From: Microbacteriaceae bacterium
Lineage (GTDB): Bacteria; Actinomycetota; Actinomycetes; Actinomycetales; Microbacteriaceae
DNA length: 7,635 nt
Assembly (NCBI GenBank): GCA_026785785.1
Contig: JAJAZI010000079.1
Span: forward strand, 1 to 7,635
Direction: 5' to 3'
Shown here: in pieces, positions 1-5,160 of the stretch
Position numbering within the stretch: position 1 is the stretch's first letter
Layout: each line of letters begins with the position of its first letter
Made by a program: the position numbers and the translations under genes
Notes under the pieces: generated by a model
Told to the model about the DNA's origin: nothing
Databases searched by the model: none
Seen by the model: only the letters and a program-made list of their open reading frames with translations

Positions 1-1
1 G

Positions 2-103
2 CAGATCACCCTGCCCCTCGCCCGGCGCGTCCTCGACGGGGCGGAGGCCGGGGAGACCGGTCACGCTCCTGTCACGAACGGCGCCCAAGGAGACGCCCCA
101 TGA
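2..103 (+). CDS. 3' end of an unidentified protein gene (5'-truncated by window edge)
   Basis: An open frame enters from the left edge and stops at TGA 101-103, giving 33 residues that begin QITLPLARRVLDG and end NGAQGDAP. The first nineteen codons almost all end in G or C, as the real genes here do; the other two plus frames do not show this, so I take it as the coding frame. The tail is Gly/Ala-rich and carries no recognisable motif, so I cannot name the product. It converges on acs. Its stop overlaps an ATG at 100 that has a good Shine-Dalgarno (AAGGAG 87-92, 7 bases upstream), as if a translationally coupled gene once followed, but that frame runs straight into the poly-C tract. Confidence 0.5.
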   Translation, partial: QITLPLARRVLDGAEAGETGHAPVTNGAQGDAP

Positions 104-154
104 CCCGGCCCCCCCCCCCCACCCCCCGGCCCCCCCCCGCCCGGGGGGGGCCCC
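104..154. repeat. C/G homopolymer low-complexity tract
   Basis: Runs of C12 (109-120), C6 (122-127), C9 (130-138) and G8 (143-150) are broken only by single A or G bases and one CCC. The composition is unlike anything else in the window, including other intergenic DNA. It lies between convergent genes. Read on the minus strand, the acs transcript side, it has runs of 9, 6 and 12 G and could form G-quadruplexes. It may be natural slippage-prone DNA or a sequencing/assembly error. Nothing visible decides between them. Confidence 0.8.
128..152 (-). terminator. possible transcript-end hairpin for acs (convergent intergenic)
   Basis: GGCCCCCCCC (128-137) and GGGGGGGGCC (143-152) form a perfect 10-bp stem with a 5-base loop, 15 bases beyond the acs stop. 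No T-run follows on either strand, so it is not a canonical intrinsic terminator. GC-only hairpins downstream of genes are common in Actinobacteria. Pairing within a homopolymer tract is also expected by chance, so confidence is low. Confidence 0.3.
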
Positions 155-167
155 GTTCTGCTTCGGG

Positions 168-2132
168 CTACTTCATCTTGTCGCTGATGATCTGCATCAC
201 CGCGGTGTCGGCGAGGGTAGTGGTGTCGCCGATCTCGCGACCCTCCGCGACATCCTGAAGCAGGCGGCGCATGATCTTGCCGGAGCGGGTCTTGGGCAGC
301 TCGTTGACGATGAAGATCTGCTTCGGACGCGCGATCGCGCCGATCTGCTCCGCGACGTGGCTGCGCAGCATCGCCACGGCCTCGTCGGTGGTCTGCTTCG
401 TGGCCTGCTTGGACTTCAGGATCACGAACGCGACGACGGCCTGCCCGGTCGCCTCGTCGGCGGCGCCGACGACAGCGGCCTCCGCCACAATCTTGTGCGA
501 CACGAGGGCCGACTCGATCTCGGCCGTCGAGAGGCGGTGCCCGGAAATGTTCATGACGTCGTCCACGCGGCCGAGCAGCCAGATGTCGCCGTCGGAATCG
601 ACGTGCGCCCCGTCGCCCGCGAAGTACTTCGACCCGCTGAGGGCCTTGAAGCGGTCCCAATAGGTCTCCTGGAATCGCTCCGGGTCGCCCCAGATGCCCC
701 GCAGCATCGAGGGCCACGGCTCCGAGACGACGAGCAGGCCACCGTTGGGCGGGTCGACCCGCGTGCCGTCCTCGCCGAGGATGTCGATCTTGATGCCGGG
801 GATCGGCACCTGCGCCGATCCGGGCTTGAGCGTCGTGACGCCGGGCAGCCCTGAGATCATGATCGCGCCGGTTTCGGTCTGCCACCAGGTGTCGACCACG
901 GGTGCCGTGCCGCCGCCGATGATGTCGCGGTACCAGACCCACGCCTCGGGGTTGATCGGTTCACCGACCGAGCCGAGAACGCGCAGCGAGGTGAGGTCGA
1001 AGGCGTTCGGCACCTCGCGCCCGATCTTCATGAACGACCGGATCGCGGTGGGCGCGGTGTAGAAGATGCTGACGCGGTACTTCTGGATGATCTCCCACCA
1101 GCGGCCCGGATGCGGGGTGTCGGGGGTGCCCTCGTAGAGAACCTGGGTGGCGCCGTTCGCGAGCGGACCGTAGACGACGTAGCTGTGGCCGGTGATCCAG
1201 CCGACGTCGGCGGTGCACCAGTAGACGTCGGATTCCGGATGCAGGTCGAAAACGTTCTTGTGGGTCGATGCCACCTGGGTCAGGTAGCCGCCGCTGGTGT
1301 GCAGGATCCCCTTGGGCTTCCCGGTGGTTCCCGAGGTGTAGAGGATGAAGAGCGGGTTCTCCGCCTCGAACGCCTCGGCCTCGTGTTCGGCGTCGGCCGA
1401 GGCAAGCTCCTCGTGCCACCAGCGGTCACGGCCGTCGATCCAGTCGACGTCGTTCTCGCCGCGGCGCACCACGAGCACGTTCCCAACGGTGCTCTTCTTC
1501 CCCGCGAGGGCACCGTCGACCGCGCCCTTGAGGGGAAACACCTTGCCCTTGCGCCACCCGCCGTCGGCGGTGATCACGAGCTTGGCGCTCGCGTCGTCGA
1601 TGCGCGAGCGCAGGCTCTCCGAGCTGAACCCGCCGAAAATCACGGTGTGCACCGCGCCGATGCGCGCGACGGCGAGCATCGCGATGACCGCCTCGGGGAT
1701 CATCGGGAGGTAGATCGCGACTCGATCGCCCTGGCCGATGCCGAGAGACAGCAGCACGTTGGCGGCACGCTTGACCTCGGCGGTCAGCTCCGCGTAGGTG
1801 ATCGAGCGGCTGTCGCCGGGCTCGCCCTCCCAGTGGATTGCGATGCGGTCGCCGTTCCCGGCCTCGACATGGCGGTCGAGGCAGTTGTAGGCGACGTTGA
1901 TCTTTCCGTCGGCGAACCACTTGGCGAATGGGGGATTCGACCAATCGAGCGTCTCGGTGAACCCCTTGTGCCAGTGCAACAGCGTTCTCGCTTGGTTGGC
2001 CCAGAAGGCAAGGCGGTCTGTGGCGGCCTCGTCGTATATTGCCTGGGATGCAATGGCCTGGCTCGTGAAGCTCTCGCTCGGCGGAAAGCGACGTTCCTCG
2101 TGCAGCAGGCTGTCGATGGAATTACTGGGCAT
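168..2132 (-). CDS. acs: acetyl-CoA synthetase (AMP-forming), Acs
   Basis: Cytosolic enzyme making acetyl-CoA from acetate, ATP and CoA through acetyl-AMP. The product is 654 aa, the usual family length of about 650. The adenylate-forming core motif YTSGTTGKPKG is at residues 265-275, ADVGWITGHSY at 308-318, and the Acs-type acetate/AMP motif TWWQTETG at 415-422, whose second Trp (417) matches the residue that restricts the enzyme to small acyl groups. The hinge and C-terminal lid motif GRVDDVMNISGHR is at 521-533, and PKTRSGKIMRR at 613-623 holds the catalytic Lys619, the site acetylated by Pat-type enzymes in other bacteria. The ATG at 2132 was chosen because AGAGGA lies 7 bases upstream and MPSNSIDSLL fits Acs N-termini. 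The frame is open 40 codons further up, but that stretch is Arg-rich and unlike the family. The gene is divergent from the 6C RNA and tad genes. Identification is secure. Confidence 0.97.
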   Translation of the reverse strand: MPSNSIDSLLHEERRFPPSESFTSQAIASQAIYDEAATDRLAFWANQARTLLHWHKGFTETLDWSNPPFAKWFADGKINVAYNCLDRHVEAGNGDRIAIHWEGEPGDSRSITYAELTAEVKRAANVLLSLGIGQGDRVAIYLPMIPEAVIAMLAVARIGAVHTVIFGGFSSESLRSRIDDASAKLVITADGGWRKGKVFPLKGAVDGALAGKKSTVGNVLVVRRGENDVDWIDGRDRWWHEELASADAEHEAEAFEAENPLFILYTSGTTGKPKGILHTSGGYLTQVASTHKNVFDLHPESDVYWCTADVGWITGHSYVVYGPLANGATQVLYEGTPDTPHPGRWWEIIQKYRVSIFYTAPTAIRSFMKIGREVPNAFDLTSLRVLGSVGEPINPEAWVWYRDIIGGGTAPVVDTWWQTETGAIMISGLPGVTTLKPGSAQVPIPGIKIDILGEDGTRVDPPNGGLLVVSEPWPSMLRGIWGDPERFQETYWDRFKALSGSKYFAGDGAHVDSDGDIWLLGRVDDVMNISGHRLSTAEIESALVSHKIVAEAAVVGAADEATGQAVVAFVILKSKQATKQTTDEAVAMLRSHVAEQIGAIARPKQIFIVNELPKTRSGKIMRRLLQDVAEGREIGDTTTLADTAVMQIISDKMK

Positions 2133-2190
2133 GAACTGATCCTCTTCGATCACACGGCGCTGGGCACGGGGTTCCGGGCCACGTGGTGCG

Positions 2191-2271
2191 ATCATAGTTC
2201 GCCGGGGGTTGCGATCACGTCGCGTCGCCGCGTGCAGCGCCGATAGTGCCACTCAGAAGCCGCCCGATCAA
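2191..2271 (-). promoter_or_regulatory. candidate acs promoter(s)
   Basis: Two candidates lie on the minus strand. One has TATGAT (2191-2196) as a good -10 without a recognisable -35, giving a 5' leader of about 50 bases. The other has TTGATC (2266-2271), a 17-base spacer, and CACTAT (2243-2248), giving a leader of about 105 bases. I see no clear CRP/GlxR palindrome (TGTGA-N6-TCACA), although acs is often under such control in Actinobacteria. The choice between the two is open. Confidence 0.33.
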
Positions 2272-2287
2272 CGGGGAAAATTACCAC

Positions 2288-2315
2288 TTGCGCAGGGTGT
2301 TTCGTGGGCTACACT
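2288..2315 (+). promoter_or_regulatory. sigma-A-like promoter of the 6C RNA
   Basis: TTGCGC (2288-2293), a 16-base spacer and TACACT (2310-2315) give a housekeeping-type promoter. The predicted start is near 2322, just where a hairpin-forming palindrome begins and 17 bases before the first 6C stem. It could also supply the tad operon by read-through, since I see no other promoter before tadA. Confidence 0.6.
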
Positions 2316-2321
2316 AAATTC

Positions 2322-2337
2322 GTCGAATTCATTCGAC
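2322..2337. promoter_or_regulatory. 16-bp palindrome at the predicted 6C start point
   Basis: GTCGAAT-TC-ATTCGAC has perfect 7-bp arms. As DNA it sits at +1 of the promoter, an operator position. As RNA it would be a 5' hairpin (GTCGAA/TTCGAC with a TTCA loop). The half-sites TCGAA/TTCGA match those of the actinobacterial LexA box (TCGAAC-N4-GTTCGA) but are two bases too close together, so a LexA site is only a possibility. Confidence 0.5.
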
Positions 2338-2420
2338 TGGTGGCGCAAGTGATTCCCCCCAATCCAGCGTCACTGTGGCGGCACCGGTTCCCCCCAACAG
2401 GTGCCGCCCCTCCTATTTAA
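2322..2420 (+). ncRNA. 6C small RNA (two stem-loops with C6 loops)
   Basis: Two consecutive hairpins each expose exactly six cytosines, the defining feature of the actinobacterial 6C family. Hairpin 1: stem 2339-2346 with 2367-2374 (8 bp, two G-U), an internal loop, inner stem GATT/AATC (2351-2354 with 2361-2364) and loop CCCCCC at 2355-2360. Hairpin 2: GGCGGCACC (2377-2385) with GGTGCCGCC (2400-2408), a G/A mismatch, inner GTT/AAC and loop CCCCCC at 2390-2395. The tail CCTCCTATTTAA is only a weak U-tract, so the 3' end is estimated. The 5' end is set by the promoter at 2288-2315. The C-rich loops of 6C RNAs are thought to pair with G-rich mRNA sites. M. tuberculosis 6C (B11) lies beside the tad-like gene Rv3660c, and Corynebacterium glutamicum 6C is linked to the DNA-damage response. 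Here it lies directly upstream of tadA and divergent from acs. Confidence 0.87.
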
Positions 2421-2475
2421 CTCACAGATGACAGCGGCGCGGGCGCGCGGAGCCCAGACCCGGCAGGCTCGAAGG

Positions 2476-3567
2476 ATGCCCCGCGGCGAGAGCAGGTCCA
2501 ATCCGGACGAGCGCTTCGTCGCCCGGCATCCGGCCGTCTGGCCCCCCGCCGACGATGATCCGGCCGCCGTGCCCTCCGCGCCCACCGCGGTCGACCATCC
2601 GGCCGTTGCACAGGACCGGCTGGCTGCAGCGGAACTCGCGGACTTCGGCCGCCTCGGCCAACTCGTCGCCGATCCCGAGGTGACCGACGTGTTCGTCAAC
2701 GGCGCCGGCCGACTGTTCGTCGATCGGGGCAGCGGAGCGTTGCTGCAGCCCGATCCCCACCTCGACGAGCGCCAGGTGCGCGCGCTCGCCGTGCAGCTCA
2801 TCGCGGCCGGCGGTCGGCACATCGACGAGGCCACGCCCTGCGTCGACGTGCGCCTGCACGAGGGCATTCGTATCCACGCCGTTCTGCCCCCGGTGTCGCC
2901 GACCGGCACCCTGCTGTCGATCCGGCTGCCCCGCGTTACGCGCGTCACCGTCGACCAGCTCGAGCGCGAGGGCTTCTTTGCGATCGTGCCCATCGGCGAG
3001 GTGCGGTCACTGCTGTCCCGGCGGCGCAACATCCTCCTCACCGGGGCCGGCGGGAGCGGCAAGACGACGACCCTGTCGGCGATGCTTGCGCTCGCCGACC
3101 CCCGAGACAGAATCATCGCGATCGAGGATGTCGCCGAGCTGGCGGTCGACCACCCACACTTCGTGTCGCTCGAGGCCAGGCAGGCCAACCTCGAAGGGGC
3201 CGGCGCGATCGGCCTCGAGCGTCTCGTCCGAGAGGCCCTGCGGATGCGACCCGACCGGCTCGTGCTCGGCGAGTGCCGTGGAGCCGAGGTGCGCGAACTC
3301 CTCGCCGCCCTCAACACGGGGCACGACGGCGGCGCGGGAACACTGCACGCCAACTCCCTCACCGACGTGCCGGCGCGGATGGAGGCGCTCGGCGCGCTCG
3401 CCGGGCTCGGGCCGGAGGCGATCGCCCGGCAGACGGTGAGCGCAATCCACGCCGTCCTCCACCTTGAGCGGCGCGGGGACGGCTCCCGGCGGATCGCCCA
3501 GATGGGCCGGTTCGAGCTCGATGGGCGCGAACGGCTACGCGCCGTCCGGGTGCACGGCCATGCGTGA
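2476..3567 (+). CDS. tadA: TadA-family secretion/pilus ATPase (TadA/VirB11/CpaF-like)
   Basis: Cytoplasmic hexameric ATPase that powers assembly of the Flp/Tad pilus. Numbering from ATG 2476 (363 aa): a disordered Pro/Ala-rich N-terminus to about 45; a conserved N-terminal domain beginning near 50 with the TadA signature TDVFVNG at 70-76; Walker A GAGGSGKT at 190-197; an acidic box IIAIEDVAEL at 213-222; Walker B RLVLGECRGAE at 261-271; and a His box GTLHANS at 288-294. All catalytic motifs are intact. It resembles the 'helicase/secretion neighbourhood ATPase' group of Actinobacteria. The start is uncertain. GTG 2401 lies inside the 6C hairpin, ATG 2428 has no ribosome site, and ATG 2476 has AGG (2465-2467) 8 bases upstream. 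The codons between 2428 and 2475 also include ACA, CGA and AGG, which are less typical of the gene. It overlaps the next gene by 8 bases, so the two are probably coupled. Confidence 0.93.
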   Translation: MPRGESRSNPDERFVARHPAVWPPADDDPAAVPSAPTAVDHPAVAQDRLAAAELADFGRLGQLVADPEVTDVFVNGAGRLFVDRGSGALLQPDPHLDERQVRALAVQLIAAGGRHIDEATPCVDVRLHEGIRIHAVLPPVSPTGTLLSIRLPRVTRVTVDQLEREGFFAIVPIGEVRSLLSRRRNILLTGAGGSGKTTTLSAMLALADPRDRIIAIEDVAELAVDHPHFVSLEARQANLEGAGAIGLERLVREALRMRPDRLVLGECRGAEVRELLAALNTGHDGGAGTLHANSLTDVPARMEALGALAGLGPEAIARQTVSAIHAVLHLERRGDGSRRIAQMGRFELDGRERLRAVRVHGHA

Positions 3568-4486
3568 GTCCGCCGACCTCGATCCAGTCGCCTCCGTCGC
3601 CCAGCGCCTGGCAGTGCTGCTCGAGGGCGGGGTCGCCCCGGCGCGCAGTTGGCGCTATCTCGCCGATCAGCAGCGTGGGCTCACCGGTCGCCTGCTCGCG
3701 TCGGTCGCCGACGCAGCGGGTCGGGGGCGGCCGGTGTGCGAGGCGATCATCGACGCGATCGGCGAGGGCAGGCTCGGAGAGGCGTCGGAGTGGAGGGGGC
3801 TCGCCGCCGCGTGGCAGGTGGCGACGGATGCCGGTGCGCCGCTCGCGCCGACGCTGCACTCCTTCTCGAACTCGCTGCGCTCCCTCGCCCAAGTGCAGCG
3901 CGAGTTGCAGAGCGCGCTCGCCGGGCCCCGGGCAACAGCGCGCCTGGTGCTGGGGTTGCCGCTTGTCGGGCTGCTGTTCGGGGTGGCTCTCGGATTCGAT
4001 ACCATCACCGTCCTCTTCACGACGGTGCCGGGGCTCGGCTGCCTGATTGCCGGACTCGCTCTCCTGGCGGTCGCGCGATTCTGGAGTTTCCGGCTGGTCG
4101 CCTCTGCCGCGCCGCGGCTGGTGACGCCGGGCCTCGGCCTCGATCTCGTGGCGATCGCTGTCTCCGGCGGGATCTCCATTCCGCGCGCTCTCGCGCTCGT
4201 CGATGAGGCGCGAACGCGATGTGGGCTCGCCGACGACGGGTCGCGCGCCGTTCTCGCCGAGGTTCTCGAGCTCTCCCGCCGCGCGGGGGTGCCGGCCGCC
4301 GGGCTGCTGCGGAGTGAGGCCGACGAGGCGAGGCGGATGGCGCGGAGCGCCGGTGACCGCCGGGCGGCGACACTCGCCGTCACTCTCATGGTGCCGCTCG
4401 GCGTGTGCGTTCTGCCCGCGTTCCTGCTGCTCGGGGTGGCGCCGCTGCTTATCTCAGTCGTCTCCTCGACGATCGGCGTGTTGTGA
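3560..4486 (+). CDS. type II secretion F-family inner-membrane protein (TadB/TadC fusion-like)
   Basis: Membrane platform protein of the Tad pilus, expected to contact TadA. It is 308 aa with two F-type halves. The first half has an amphipathic part from about 10 (VAQRLAVLLEGGVAPARSW) through QRELQSALAG (113-122), then two hydrophobic segments at about 129-147 and 151-171. The second half has a second F-like part (DLVAIAVSGGISIPRALAL at 195-213, ending near RRMARSAGDRRAAT) followed by a long hydrophobic stretch at about 269-303 that fits two membrane segments. TadB and TadC are usually separate genes (Rv3658c and Rv3657c in M. tuberculosis), so one gene seems to hold both compact modules here. 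ATG 3560 overlaps the tadA stop. The frame extends upstream into tadA without a better start. Family assignment is firm; the fusion reading is inference. Confidence 0.88.
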   Translation: MRESADLDPVASVAQRLAVLLEGGVAPARSWRYLADQQRGLTGRLLASVADAAGRGRPVCEAIIDAIGEGRLGEASEWRGLAAAWQVATDAGAPLAPTLHSFSNSLRSLAQVQRELQSALAGPRATARLVLGLPLVGLLFGVALGFDTITVLFTTVPGLGCLIAGLALLAVARFWSFRLVASAAPRLVTPGLGLDLVAIAVSGGISIPRALALVDEARTRCGLADDGSRAVLAEVLELSRRAGVPAAGLLRSEADEARRMARSAGDRRAATLAVTLMVPLGVCVLPAFLLLGVAPLLISVVSSTIGVL

Positions 4487-4513
4487 CCGCGTCTGGCCGC
4501 TCACAGGCGCAGC

Positions 4514-4537
4514 CGACCCGCCGCTGTGCACGGGTCG
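4514..4537 (+). other. hairpin in the gap before the pilin gene
   Basis: CGACCCG (4514-4520) and CGGGTCG (4531-4537) form a perfect 7-bp stem with a 10-base loop. It lies in the only long gap (123 bases) inside the tad cluster. There is no U-tract, so it is not an intrinsic terminator. It could mark a processing or RNA-stability point that sets pilin expression apart from the upstream genes. No convincing promoter is visible in this gap. Confidence 0.3.
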
Positions 4538-4597
4538 CACCATTCCGGTCATCCTGGGCACCGGGCGGGCGATGCTGGGCCGAAGCCCTAATAGGAG

Positions 4598-4603
4598 AGG
4601 AGG
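4598..4603 (+). promoter_or_regulatory. strong ribosome binding site of the pilin gene
   Basis: AGGAGG lies 6 bases before the ATG and is preceded by another AGGAG (4593-4597). It is the best Shine-Dalgarno in the tad cluster, where other genes rely on overlap with the preceding gene. That fits a major subunit needed in many more copies than the motor proteins. Confidence 0.85.
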
Positions 4604-4609
4604 AACGCG

Positions 4610-4813
4610 ATGGAGAACCGATTGGAGAACCGATTCACGGCCCTGATGGCGCGCGCCCGGCGTGAGGACGGTGGAGCCGCGACGGCCGAGTATGCGATCG
4701 CGACGATGGCCGCCGTGGGATTCGCGGGGTTGCTGGTGGTGATCCTGCGCAGCGCCGAGGTGCGCGGCATCCTCACCGACCTTGTTCAGCGTGCGCTCAC
4801 CTTCGCCGGATGA
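4610..4813 (+). CDS. Flp-like type IVb prepilin (DUF4244 family)
   Basis: Likely major subunit of the Tad pilus, 67 aa. A short charged leader (residues 1-22, ending RARREDGG) precedes the prepilin-peptidase site G22|AATAEY, with Glu at +5 and Tyr at +6 of the mature protein, the classical Flp signature. The hydrophobic assembly helix runs from about 26 to 47 (YAIATMAAVGFAGLLVVIL) and a short amphipathic tail ends RALTFAG. The mature pilin would be 45 aa. The context (ATPase and F-protein upstream, two TadE-type proteins downstream) supports the call. The leader begins with an exact 12-base tandem duplication, which encodes MENR-LENR. The stop overlaps the next ATG (ATGA, 4810-4813). No prepilin peptidase is in the window, so the processing enzyme must be encoded elsewhere. 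Confidence 0.92.
   Translation: MENRLENRFTALMARARREDGGAATAEYAIATMAAVGFAGLLVVILRSAEVRGILTDLVQRALTFAG
4611..4634 (+). repeat. 12-bp tandem duplication in the pilin leader
   Basis: TGGAGAACCGAT occurs twice, exactly and in tandem (4611-4622 and 4623-4634). It adds four residues to the prepilin leader, giving ENRL then ENRF. It is in frame and leaves the cleavage site unaffected. Confidence 0.9.
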
Positions 4814-5160
4814 GCCTGGGCGCGGTCCGGGGAGAGCGCGGCAGCGTGACTACCGAGTTCGCGGTCCTGATGCCGGCGGTGCTGCTGCTGCTCGGCCTCG
4901 GCCTCTCGGCGGCACAGGTATCGAGCCGCCAGCTGCAGCTACAGGACGCCGCGGCCGACGCGGCGCGGGTCATCGCGAGGGGAGAGGGGGTGCCGGCCGC
5001 CGAGCGGCACCTTGCCACCCTCGTACCGGGGGCGGTGTTGCGCGGGCAGACCACTGGCGACATGTTGTGCGTGCTGCTGAGCGCCCCCGGTGCGCCCCGC
5101 GGTCTGTTCGCGGCGGTCCGGCTCGAGGCGAGGAGCTGTGCACTCGATGGCGGGTTCTGA
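4810..5160 (+). CDS. TadE-family minor pilin / pseudopilin
   Basis: Predicted minor pilin of the Tad pilus, 116 aa, anchored by one N-terminal helix with the rest outside the membrane. The N-terminus MSLGAVRGERG|SVTTEF gives a prepilin-peptidase-like site after Gly11 with Glu at +5 (E16), as known for TadE pseudopilins. The hydrophobic helix FAVLMPAVLLLLGLGLSAAQ spans 17-36 and is followed by SSRQLQLQDAAADAARVIARG, the usual TadE continuation. Cys87 and Cys110 near the end could form an extracytoplasmic disulfide. The ATG overlaps the pilin stop by 4 bases, so the genes are probably translationally coupled. It corresponds in position to the small genes downstream of Rv3656c in M. tuberculosis. 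Confidence 0.88.
   Translation: MSLGAVRGERGSVTTEFAVLMPAVLLLLGLGLSAAQVSSRQLQLQDAAADAARVIARGEGVPAAERHLATLVPGAVLRGQTTGDMLCVLLSAPGAPRGLFAAVRLEARSCALDGGF

Noticed and set aside
100..258. Plus-strand 52-codon ORF with good ribosome site
   Set aside because: It is almost all homopolymer-encoded Pro/Gly followed by antisense acs, so it is unlikely to be a real protein; kept as a finding about sequence quality.
1110..2246. Long plus-strand open frame opposite acs (378 aa)
   Set aside because: It mirrors acs codon structure. The product is Val/Asp/Arg-rich without motifs, and acs is unmistakable on the other strand.
2133..2252. 40-residue upstream extension of Acs
   Set aside because: Arg-rich, beyond normal family length, and it contains the best -10 box; ATG 2132 has a good ribosome site.
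2329..2397. Minus-strand 22-codon ORF preceded by AGGAGGGG
   Set aside because: It needs a TTG start at a poor spacing. The G-rich sequence is simply the complement of the 6C RNA.
2401..2475. N-terminal extension of TadA from GTG 2401 or ATG 2428
   Set aside because: GTG 2401 lies in the 6C hairpin. Neither start has a ribosome site, and the extension is basic and unlike the family. ATG 2428 remains possible.
2370..3362. 330-aa minus-strand open frame opposite tadA
   Set aside because: Ser/Arg/Pro-rich antisense shadow. TadA motifs are intact on the plus strand, and the frame also ends inside the 6C RNA.
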